A stretch of DNA of 64,000 bases from Charina bottae (Eukaryota; Chordata; Lepidosauria; Squamata; Charinaidae): assembly GCA_023362775.1 (NCBI GenBank), contig JALMGJ010000006.1, positions 13,278,501-13,342,500 on the forward strand, written 5' to 3'. Shown one piece after another: positions 45,517 to 54,512 of this stretch. How positions within the stretch are numbered: position 1 is the stretch's first letter; each line of letters opens with the position of its first letter. The notes under the pieces were generated by a model, which saw only the letters and a program-made list of their open reading frames with translations, was not told where the DNA came from and made no database searches. The translations under genes were made by a program, and so were the position numbers.

Positions 45517-46027
45517 CAGGGGCATCCATGGGGCATGGAGGGGTAGGAAATAAAAAAAAGTCAAGATAGCGGTTGAAGCCTCCCTCTTTTTAGAGCAGGG
45601 CTTTCCAAAGTTTTCCCGCAGCGACACACCAACCGCCGTTGGTGTGTCGCCGCGGGAAAACCCGGAAGTGCCGCCATTGCGGCAGCACGCAAAAACCCGG
45701 AAGCGCTGCTGCCGCTTTCGTTTTTTGCGCGCTGCCGTGGCTGCAGCGCTTTTGGATTTTCGTGTGTTGCCGCGGGAAAACCCGGAAGCCCCGCCGTGAC
45801 TGCGTCGCTTTCGGATTTTCGCGTGCCGCCGTTGGTGTGTCGCCGCGGGAAAACCCAGAAGCGCTGATGGCCCGGTGGCGCGCCATCAGCGCTTCCGGGT
45901 TTTGACGCGACACATCTGGGCCCTGCAGGCGACACACTTTTGTGCCGCAACACACAGTTTGGAAAGCTCTGTTTTAGAGGCATTGCATGGACTTGTTTTG
46001 ACACCCCTCCCCCCATGGATGCCTCTG
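45517..46027. mobile_element. hAT-like MITE, host of a nested hAT
   Basis: The ends CAGGGGCATCCATGGGG and CCCCATGGATGCCTCTG are inverted repeats that resemble those at 8892-9078. The flanks CAGATTGT and CAACTAGT agree at 5 of 8, so it is old. The 45596-45971 element sits inside it. Confidence 0.7.
45596..45971. mobile_element. GC-rich hAT element with repeated E2F/ETS-like motifs
   Basis: The ends are CAGGGCTTTCCAAAG and GTTTGGAAAGCTCTG, with an exact duplication TTTTAGAG at 45588-45595 and 45972-45979. The interior repeats a GCGGGAAAAC-CCGGAAG module: GCGGGAAAA at 45652, 45772 and 45845, and CCGGAAG at 45662, 45697 and 45782. The reverse forms occur near both ends. Confidence 0.94.
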
Positions 46028-46682
46028 CAACTAGTCATCCTCCTCTGCCCCCTTCAAAATGCTAAATAGAAATAGCAGCTGAAAAAAAAAACCCCAAGCA
46101 AGTGTGCAATTATAGAACATACTGATTTGGGGAGCTTTTAATGTTCCAGATAAATCTCTATTTTTGCTGAAGTATATTCTTTGTTGTTTTCTCATGACTT
46201 CATATATCAGAGACATCATCTACTCATTGTCAAAGTGATGTCCAGAACTTTGCCTGGGCTAAGGATGTCTCCATGGTTTTTAGCGATGTTTTCACTGAAA
46301 TTCAATCTGAACCCTATATTGTTTATTTTACACTTCAAGGTAATAACCCAGTCCTCCTATGGCTTATCAGAAGGTTAAAACCAAACCAATTAAGAAGAGG
46401 TCTATGACATCACTTGCAGTAATTTCTTTGGCACTTCTTTCTAACAGGTCAAATTTATCTCTACCAAAATAGCTAGAGGTATTGATAATTACTTATAATT
46501 TAGTTATTCCAGCAATGTTATATCTACTAGCTCCAGTACAAAAAGTATCTCCTGGTAGAAATTTCTGTCCCTAGTTAACTCTAGAGTTGTGCAGAATCAT
46601 GTTCAAGTTTGGAAACTGGAACAAGATTATAGGAAAACCCTTCCGATGGTAAGTGGGAATTTTCAAACAGGTCCTCTCTGAG
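46028..46682. other. No recognised gene or repeat
   Basis: Nothing supported is seen. Confidence 0.5.
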
Positions 46683-48037
46683 AACATAAGCAGAAGAGAT
46701 CAAGAAAAGGTGGCAAGAATATACGGAAGATCTGTATAGGAAGGATAATAATATCGGGGATAGCTTTGACAGTGTGGTCAGTGAGTTAGACCCAGACATC
46801 CTGAAGAGTGAGGTTGAATGGGCCTTAAGAAGCATTGCTAATAACAAGGCAGCAGGAGACGATGGTATCCCAGCTGAACTGTTTAAAATATTGCAAGATG
46901 ATGCTGTCAAGGTGATGCACGCCATATGCCAGCAAATTTGGAAAACACAAGAATAGCCATCAGATTGGAAAAAATCAACATATCCCCATAGCAAAAAAGG
47001 GAAACACTAAAGAATGTTCAAACTATTGAACAGTGGCACTTATTTCACATGCCAGTAAGGTAATGCTCAAGATCCTGCAAGGTAGACTCCAGCAATTCAT
47101 AGAGTGAGAATTGCCAGATGTACAAGTTGGGTTTAGAAAAGGCAGAGGAACTAGAGACCAAATTGCCAATATCCACTGGATAATGGAGAAAGCCAGGGAG
47201 TTTCAGAAAAACATCTATTTCTGTTTTATTGACTATTCTAAAGCCTTTGACTGTGTGGATCATAACAAATTGTGGCAAGTTCTTGGTGGTATGGGGATAC
47301 CAAGTCATCTTGTCTGCCTCCTGAGGAACCTGTATAACAACCAAGTAGCAACGGCAAGAACAGACCATGGAACAACGGACTGGTTTAAGATCGGGAAAGG
47401 AGTACGGCAGGATTGTATACTCTCACCCTACCTATTCAACCTGTACGCAGAACACATCATGCGACGTGCTGGGCTTGATGAATCCAAGGCTGGAGTTAAA
47501 ATCGCTGGAAGAAACATTAACAATCTCAGATATGCAGATGATACCACTTTGATGGCTGAAAGTGAGGAGGAGCTGAGGAGCCTTATGACAAAGGTGAAAG
47601 AAGAAAATGCAAAAGCTGGGTTGCAGTTAAACCTCAAAAAAACCAAGATTATGGCAATCAGCTTGTTTGATAACTGGCAAATGGAGGGGGAAAACGTGGA
47701 GGCAGTGACAGACTTTGCATTTCTAGGTGCAAAGATTACTGCAGACGCTGACTGCAGCCAGGAAATCAGAAGACGTTTACTTCTTGGGAGGAGAGCAATG
47801 GCAAATCTTGATAAAATAGTTAATAGCAGAGACATCACACTGACAACAAAGGTCCACATAGTTAAAGCAATGGTATTCCCTGTAGTAACCTATGGCTGCG
47901 AGAGCTGGACCATAAGGAAGGCTGAGCGAAGGAAGATAGATGCTTTTGAAGTGTGGTGTTGGAGGAAAATTCTGAGAGTGCCTTGGACTGCAAGAAGATC
48001 AAACCGGTCCATACTCCAGGAATGGAGTATACTTGAC
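46683..48037 (+). mobile_element. Bov-B (RTE) LINE reverse transcriptase fragment
   Basis: Two plus-strand frames cover the RT. The first (46774-46956) has the ANNKAAGDDGIPAELFK block. The second (47111-48058, 315 codons) has FRKGRGTRDQIANI, AFDCVDHNKLW (motif A), LSPYLFNLYAEHIMR and LRYADDTTLMA (catalytic YADD), ending in the WCWRKILRVPW block. This order is characteristic of Bov-B. The frames differ (a stop near 46954 and a shift before 47111), and the usual RQG in the RT B region reads RQD. The apurinic endonuclease and the 3' end are absent. It is a dead 5'- and 3'-truncated copy. Confidence 0.92.
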
Positions 48038-48313
48038 CATTACCTTACTGGCATGTGAAATAAGTGCCACTGTTTGATAGTTTGAACATTCTTTAGTGCT
48101 TCCCTTTTTTGGTATGGGGATATAAGTTGATTTTTTCCAATCTGATGGCCATTCTTGTGTTTTTCAAATTTGCTGGCATATGGCATGCATCACCTTGACA
48201 GCATCATCTTGCAAGATTTTAAACAGTTCATCTGGGGTACCGTCGTCTCCTGCTGCCTTGTTATTAGCAATGCTTCTTAAGGCCCATTCAACCTCACTCT
48301 TCAGGATGTCTGG
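48038..48313 (-). mobile_element. Inverted Bov-B segment
   Basis: It is the reverse complement of 46792-47065 with scattered differences, joined head to tail after the RT fragment. Together they form inverted arms of about 275 bp around a 972-bp spacer. Confidence 0.92.
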
Positions 48314-48889
48314 CTCTTCAGGATGTTTGTTGTTTGTTGAAAATATTTATCCTTAATTCTTCTGCTTGTTCTAACTTCTGCCCCATGACTCTTCTACCAT
48401 TTTAAACTAAGGTATATGAAAGAATACCTCTGTTTTAGTTATTGCTTCCCCTTTGTGCTAATAATCTGATGGACCCATTCCAATGCGTTTTTGGTGCAGA
48501 TTCTACAGAGTTTGCACTGGCTCGTGTCATTATCAACTTATTGGTGGCCAAGGCAAACCATCTGTTGTCAGTACTGCTGCTATTCAATCCATCAAATATT
48601 ACTGCCATACTAAGCTCCCTTGGTGTTGTTAATACAGTACTTCCACAGTTTCCACATACCATATTAGGACATTTTTGGGTTTGGGGGATGGTTCCATTTC
48701 TTATTCATTGCAATTATTGGTGGGAGTTCCTCAGGATTCAGTATTAGGTGACTTTTAATTTTCTTTATATGCTTTTCTGCTGAGCTGTCTGATTTGATCT
48801 TTCCAGAAGCATGGATCCTTCCAAGTGTGGTAGTTAGCTGTGGCTCGCTGTTGGGGCCACAGGCACTCCTCTCCAGCAAGCAGGGAGTT
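48314..48889. other. No recognised gene or repeat
   Basis: Nothing supported. It may continue the inverted Bov-B copy at its left side (48314-48480), but I could not match it. Confidence 0.4.
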
Positions 48890-49379
48890 TATTTATTTAT
48901 TTATTTATTTATTTATACTCACATTTATACCCCGCCTATCCCCTCCCCAACGGAGGACTCTAGGCGGCTTACATACATCATATACATTTCATTTTATACA
49001 TTTCATACATTTAATTTGCGCGCTAAGGGAAGGGGTAAGGGAACCGACTCTTCCGAGGCTACTGGACTACATGTCCCACAATGCCTTGCGTCGGAGTCGG
49101 CTGCTGACGTCCTGTAGATGTTGCTGCTTCAGGATCCGTCGTAGCCGCCGCCATTCAAGAGATCTTCCGTTCAGTGGCTGACCCCCGACAGGACGCCAGC
49201 AAATTCTCCCACTTAAGGTGGTACCCAATTTATCTACTTGCTAAGCTTTCGAACTGTTGGGTCGACAGGAACTGGGACTAGCAACGAGAGCTCACCTCAT
49301 TGCGCGGGGGTTCGAACTGCCGACCTTGCGATCGGCAGTCTACAGCTCAGCGGTTTAACCCGCTGAGCCACCGCGTCCC
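48890..49379 (-). mobile_element. tRNA-derived SINE with an L2-type tail
   Basis: This minus-strand copy begins on plus with (TTTA)n and CCCCGCCTATCCCC and ends in the tRNA head (GCTCAGCGGTTTAACCCGCT, GAGCCACCGCGTCCC). It is about 490 bp and collinear with 40277-40808 throughout. Confidence 0.88.
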
Positions 49380-49670
49380 ACATATCTATATCTTTTTCTT
49401 TTTCTTTCTTTTACTTTTCTACACTTTTTTCTCTCTTTCTTTAATTTGTATTTCTATTTCTGTTTCACTTCCAACTTTTATTTTATTTATTTATTTATAT
49501 TTCAATTTATATACCGCTCCATCTCCCCACAAGGGAACTCTGGGCGGTTTACAAAACACAACAATTAAAATCCAACAATTAAAACAACCTAATAAAATAC
49601 TCTAATATAGTAAAATTAAGTATAAAAATCCAAGATGCGATTGTTTGGTATTTAGATGTTTAAAAGGGCC

Positions 49671-50282
49671 CTATGGCACCAGCCATCCCCAAGAGGAACT
49701 GTTCCCCCTCTCCCCCCACGCAAGGTGGCAGAACCAGGTCTTTAAGTTCTTTCTGAAGGCCGGGAGCAATGAGGCCTGCCTCACCTCCGGGGGTAGCATA
49801 TTCCAAAGGGTGGGCGCCGTTACCGAGAAGGCACACCTCCTAGACCCTGTCCGGTGACATTCCTTTACGGACGGGATCCGCAGCATGCCCTCTCTGAATG
49901 ACCGAGTGGGACGGTTCGACGTTATGGGGATGAGACGGTCCCTCAGGTAACCTGGCCCCATGCCATGTAGGGCTTTAAAGGTGATAACCAACACCTTGAA
50001 TTGGACCCGGAAGCACACAGGCACCCAGTGCAGCTGTCGCAGCAGAGGTGTCACATGCGCTGATCTAGGCGCACCAATAACTGCGTGAGCAGCCGCATTC
50101 TGGACCAATTGAAGCTTCCGGATACTCCTCAAGGGTAGCCCCATGTAGAGCGCGTTGCAATAGTCTATATGGGAGATGACCAGGGCATGAGTGACTGTAC
50201 GGAGGGCTTCCCGATCCAGGAAAGGGCGTAACTGATGCACAACACGAAGTTGTGCAAATGCCCTCCTGGCCATGGCTACCAC
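49671..50282 (-). CDS. L2 ORF2 C-terminal part (frameshifted)
   Basis: A 203-codon frame continues the L2 polyprotein after the long ORF. It includes SHIDYCNALYMGLP, QNAAAHAVIGAP and LHWVPV.RVQFK, conserved C-terminal blocks of CR1/L2 proteins, and LWNMLPPEVR near its end. It is reached from the upstream frame by a single-base loss near 50305-50315. The two frames together cover the whole expected RT C-terminal region, so the copy is defective by one small lesion that I can see. Confidence 0.85.
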   Translation of the reverse strand: MVAMARRAFAQLRVVHQLRPFLDREALRTVTHALVISHIDYCNALYMGLPLRSIRKLQLVQNAAAHAVIGAPRSAHVTPLLRQLHWVPVCFRVQFKVLVITFKALHGMGPGYLRDRLIPITSNRPTRSFREGMLRIPSVKECHRTGSRRCAFSVTAPTLWNMLPPEVRQASLLPAFRKNLKTWFCHLAWGERGNSSSWGWLVP

Positions 50283-52786
50283 CTGCTCTTCGAGCAGGAG
50301 CGTGAGTCCAGAAGATCCCCCAAATTACGCACTTGGTCTGAATGGGGTAGTGCAACCCCATCCAGAACTAAAGATGACAACTTCCTGGATCCACGGGAGC
50401 CATCAATCCACAGCCACTCCGTCTTACCAGGGTTCAGTCGAAGCCTGTTGTTCCCCATCCAGACCCCCACAGCCTCCAGGCACTGAGAAAGGGTAGCCAC
50501 TGCATCACTTATCTCACCAGGGATGGAAATATATAATTGAGTATCGTCTGCATATTGATGGTATCTCATCCCATGGTGACGGATGATCTCACCCAGTGGT
50601 TTCATGTAGATGTTAAATAGGAGAGGGGAGAGAACCGAACCCTGCGGTACCCCACAGACGAGGGGGCAAGGGTCGGATCTTTCCTCTCCTATTACCACCG
50701 ATTGGGAACGGCCCTGGAGGAAGGAGGTGAACCAGCGCAGAACTACGCCTCCCACCCCCAACTCCCTGAGCCATCCCAAAAGGATACCATGGTCGATGGT
50801 ATCGAATGCCGCTGAGAGGTCAAGAAGAGCTAGGATGGATGCACTCCCTCCATCCCGCTCCCGCCAGAGATCATCTGTAAGCGCGACCAATGCAGTTTCC
50901 ACCCCATATCCCGGCCTGAAACCTGACTGGAAGGGGTCCAGATAATCCGTATCATCCAGGATCCTCTGGAGTTGCAACGCCACCGCTTTCTCAACCACCT
51001 TCCCTAAAAAGGGGAGGTGGGAGACAGGACGAAAATTGTCCAATATAGTAGGGTCCAGTGATGGTTTCTTGAGGAAGGGGTGCACCAAAGCCCCTTTAAA
51101 AGCAGCTGGGAACACCCCCTCCCCCAGAGATGCATTAACCATCACCTGGACCCAACCACATGTCACCTCCCGGGCTGCCTGTACCAGCCAGGAAGGGCAT
51201 GGGTCCAGATGACATGTGGTGGCCCTTACAACCCGAAGGATCCTGTCCACTTCCTTAGGTCCAACAGGATCGAACTGTTCCCAGATAACCGGGCAAAGAC
51301 GTTCCCTCGGCATCTCCCCAGACTGTGCTACACGCTTAGAGTCCAACTTAGACCGAATCTGAGCGACTTTATCCTGCAGATGCTCAGAAAATTCTTCCGC
51401 ACGGCCCTGTAGGTGGGTCACAGACTCCACCTTACCCAACAGAGATCTTGTTATCTTAAACAGGGCCGTCGGACGGCATTCTGCGGACGCAATAAGAGCG
51501 GAGAAATATTGACGTTTCGCCGCTCTTACCGCCACAAGGTAGGTCTTAACAGCGACTCTAGCTTGTGTTCGGTCAGATTCAGTCTTTGTCTTTCTCCAGC
51601 GGCGCTCTAGGCGTCTCTTAACCCTCTTCAAGACCCTCAACTCCTCTGTATACCAAGGGGAGTATCGGGTCAAGTGTGGCAAGAGAGGCCGCATAGGCGC
51701 GATCCTGTCCAAGGCCCCGGCCACCTCCCTATTCCAGGCTGCGGCCAGGACCTCCGCTGGAGCGTGCAGTAGATCCTGAGGTACAGCCCCCAGCTCCCTC
51801 TGAAACCCTATTGGGTCCATTAGTCGCCGGGGGCGGACCAATCGACTGGGTCCTGCCTCCCTGCGGAGTGGGGCGGCATAAGAGAATCTCAAGGTCACCA
51901 GGGCATGATCTGACCATGACAAAGGGGAAAGATGTAACTCTCCCCTCAGAGCATACTGCCACTGCTCCGACAAGAAAACTAAGTCCGGGGTGAGTCCACT
52001 GTCTCGAGTTGGGTCTCGAATAATCTGGAACAGGCCCATGGCTGCCATGGTAGTCATGAACTCCCGAGCCGCCTCAGAGGCGCGTCCCAGGGACGGCAGA
52101 TTGAAATCCCCCAGAACCATAAGCCTAGGGAATTCCACCGCCAACCCCGAGACGGCCTCCAGCAGCTCAGGCAGGGATGTCGCTACGCAGCAGGGAGGCT
52201 GGTACAGCAGCAACACTCCCAACTGTTCTCGAGAACCCAACTTGAAAAACAGGGTCTCACAACCGGCCACTTGTGGAGCAGTGCCCCTGAAGGCCACTGG
52301 AGACTCTCGAATTACAACCGCCACCCCTCCTCCCCTGCCCCGGAGTCTCGGCTGGTGCCACACTAGAAACCCGGCTGGGCATATTTCAGAGAGGGCTACC
52401 CCCCCCTCCGAGCTCAGCCAGGTCTCGGTGATACATGCCAGGTCTGCCCCCTCTTCCATGATCAAATCACATATGAGGGGGCCCTTGTTGTTAACAGACC
52501 TGGCATTAAGCAGCAGCAGCCGGAAACCGGGGCCCTCAAGGATCTGCTGACCAGGACCTGGGTATGAACGTGGAGGGCCGGAACACGCCACCGGTAGCAA
52601 ACACCGGGGGCGTCTTCCCCAACGATGGCCCGCCCTCCAGTTCCCGTCATAACATCCCCGGCCCGTCACCACTTCGATAGGGCAGCCCACTCCGTAACCC
52701 CCAGAGCTTCCAGGTCCAGATGCCTCCACTCCCGGACCTTCAAAGACCCTAGGTTGAAACACGGGTCCCCTCCCCCACGCACACAT
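50276..52786 (-). CDS. L2 ORF2: endonuclease-reverse transcriptase
   Basis: An 836-codon ORF. Residues about 90-300 form an apurinic/apyrimidinic-like endonuclease: LLLNARSVNNK, ITETWLS (catalytic Glu), VLGDFNLP and LSWSDHALV (catalytic Asp-His). Residues about 550-800 form the reverse transcriptase: HPFLKKPSLDP..NFRPVS, DLSAAFDTIDH (motif A), GVPQGSVLSPLLFNIY (motif B) and YHQYADDTQLY (motif C). The protein nicks genomic DNA and reverse-transcribes LINE RNA, and may mobilise SINEs with L2-like tails. The start chosen is the first Met; the true N-terminus may lie upstream. The ORF ends early at a frameshift. The length is in the range expected for an L2 protein. Confidence 0.93.
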   Translation of the reverse strand: MCAWGRGPVFQPRVFEGPGVEASGPGSSGGYGVGCPIEVVTGRGCYDGNWRAGHRWGRRPRCLLPVACSGPPRSYPGPGQQILEGPGFRLLLLNARSVNNKGPLICDLIMEEGADLACITETWLSSEGGVALSEICPAGFLVWHQPRLRGRGGGVAVVIRESPVAFRGTAPQVAGCETLFFKLGSREQLGVLLLYQPPCCVATSLPELLEAVSGLAVEFPRLMVLGDFNLPSLGRASEAAREFMTTMAAMGLFQIIRDPTRDSGLTPDLVFLSEQWQYALRGELHLSPLSWSDHALVTLRFSYAAPLRREAGPSRLVRPRRLMDPIGFQRELGAVPQDLLHAPAEVLAAAWNREVAGALDRIAPMRPLLPHLTRYSPWYTEELRVLKRVKRRLERRWRKTKTESDRTQARVAVKTYLVAVRAAKRQYFSALIASAECRPTALFKITRSLLGKVESVTHLQGRAEEFSEHLQDKVAQIRSKLDSKRVAQSGEMPRERLCPVIWEQFDPVGPKEVDRILRVVRATTCHLDPCPSWLVQAAREVTCGWVQVMVNASLGEGVFPAAFKGALVHPFLKKPSLDPTILDNFRPVSHLPFLGKVVEKAVALQLQRILDDTDYLDPFQSGFRPGYGVETALVALTDDLWRERDGGSASILALLDLSAAFDTIDHGILLGWLRELGVGGVVLRWFTSFLQGRSQSVVIGEERSDPCPLVCGVPQGSVLSPLLFNIYMKPLGEIIRHHGMRYHQYADDTQLYISIPGEISDAVATLSQCLEAVGVWMGNNRLRLNPGKTEWLWIDGSRGSRKLSSLVLDGVALPHSDQVRNLGDLLDSRSCSKSRW

Positions 52787-53065
52787 CTCTCAAGCTCAGT
52801 CAACTTCTAGTGATGGTAGCCCCCCCCCCAGCGCACCAGCCTAAGCTCTCGGCACTGAAAGGGCCTAACCACCACAACCACACCTGCAATGTCCCCCCAC
52901 AACCACTCTCACTGGTCGCAGAGAGATATCATCCACTCCTGCCCACCACCTGTCTCCCACTCAGGTGTGGGCACTCATACATACTATCACACAATCTTGG
53001 ACTCCCCCCTGACTCTCTCACATCCAGGGGGGGCCACATTCACACTACAGGGACCCTAAAAAGTC

Positions 53066-54236
53066 TCTGCCGCCTATAAATAAATGTGGGTGCAGATGGG
53101 GGCTTCCTCTTAGTTGTTAAACTAAAGTTAAAAGTCCAATAAAAAACCTTCAACAGTAGGTTTTAACTTTTAACTTTGTATATTTAAAACTTCAATAAAA
53201 TTTATGCAAAAAAATTTAAATTAAACGAACAGTCATACGTTGAGGACTACCTGTATAGGAAATAAGGGCCCGCCTGTGACTGGCTGTGTTCCCTGACTGT
53301 GTTGGTATCTTCTTCAGTCTGTTCTTTCTCCTTCCATTCATGCTCTTCTGGGATTTGGTCATTTCTGGGATTTTGGGAGTTGCCGTAAAGGAAGTTGCAG
53401 GAAAGCAGCAGGGAAGGCAAAAGATCTGCACTTGACTTTGGGGGATGTCGGGAGGCATGAGGAAGAAGCAGGCAAGAGAAAAATGAGGCAGGGAAGGCAA
53501 GCTAGATTACTGGTGGGAAGATTGGCATCGTAGGAGGTGATGGCAGGCTGAGAACATGTTACTGATGGGACTACTGACCTCAAGGGCAGTGTTCCTCAGG
53601 ATCAATATTCTCCTGAGCTGTCCCCCCTCCCAAAAGGAAACTGTGTTGCCTGGCAAAGTTCTGGTCTTTCTGCCAGCCAAAGCAGGAATAGGAATAGTTA
53701 GAGGAATATTCCATGGAGGCACAGAGGCCTATGGAAGTATGCCCAGGATCAGTCCTGGGGTGAGTCCATTAGAGTCCTGCAGGTCACTGTCCTCCTTCAG
53801 GCTCCTTCTCCATATGACACGGCATGTTCCCCTAGGAGGTTTTCTTCCGTCTCCTAACTGAAAACACAACTGTCCTCCCAAAACACCTTGATCCAGTTTC
53901 AGTCTGCCTTAGCAACAGGCTGGAACGAGAAGGAGTCTCTTGTTGTGAGGGGTTGTCCTCTGTAAAGTGGGGGGGGGGCATCTCAGAGCCAGGGCAAGGC
54001 AGCTATATGGATGAGCTCAAGGATGTGCACAAGTAGAGGACATCAAGAAGATGACTTTTGGCCAAATGCACTTGAGTTAATAAATCATAACAATGCAAGA
54101 CTGAATAATGAATTGTAGAAATTAGCCATATTTTTCTTACCACATTCTAGCGGTAATATAATTAAGTATAAAATGTAGTTCATTAAATAGGATGAAATGG
54201 GGAAAGCAGAATTTTAATGCCATTTTAAAAATTGCA
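53066..54236. other. No recognised gene
   Basis: Directly upstream of the L2 sits A/T-rich sequence with short inverted repeats (AACTTTTAACTTT region, 53115-53180). The ORFs at 53216-53861 have no known domain. There is a poly-G run near 53971. Confidence 0.4.
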
Positions 54237-54239
54237 TTT

Positions 54240-54512
54240 TTCTTTCTTCGATCAAAGGCAAAACTGAAGTACTTTGGCCACATAATGAGAAGACAGGATA
54301 CCCTGGAGAAGAAGCTGATGCTAGGGAAAGTGGAAGGCAAAAGGAAGAGGGGCCGACCAAGGGCAAGATGGATGGATGGTATTCTGGAGGTGACGGACTC
54401 AACCATTGGGGAGCTGGGGATGGTGACGGCCGACAGAAAGCTCTGGCGTGGACTGGTCCATGAAGTCACGAAGAGTCGGAAGCGACTGAACGAATAAACA
54501 AAAATCTCTTGC
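54240..54512 (+). mobile_element. Bov-B LINE 3' end
   Basis: A plus-strand frame carries KLKYFGHIMRRQDTLEKK, KRKRGRPRARWMDGI and SRKRLNE, the C-terminus of the Bov-B protein. The typical tail AAGAGTCGGAAGCGACTGAA, with CGAATAAACAA, follows. It is 5'-truncated. Confidence 0.93.

Larger units (their letters stand above)
49478..53065 (-). mobile_element. Near full-length L2-type LINE
   Basis: On the minus strand the element runs from about 53065 to a 3' end with AACCGCCCAGAGTTCCC, a GGGAGATGGAGCGGTAT block and (AAATA)n at 49478-49497. It contains one long ORF with endonuclease and reverse transcriptase and a second frame for the C-terminus. The L2 clade is inferred from the NIYMKPLGE..HQYADDTQLY sequence style. 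The 5' boundary is approximate. Confidence 0.88.
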
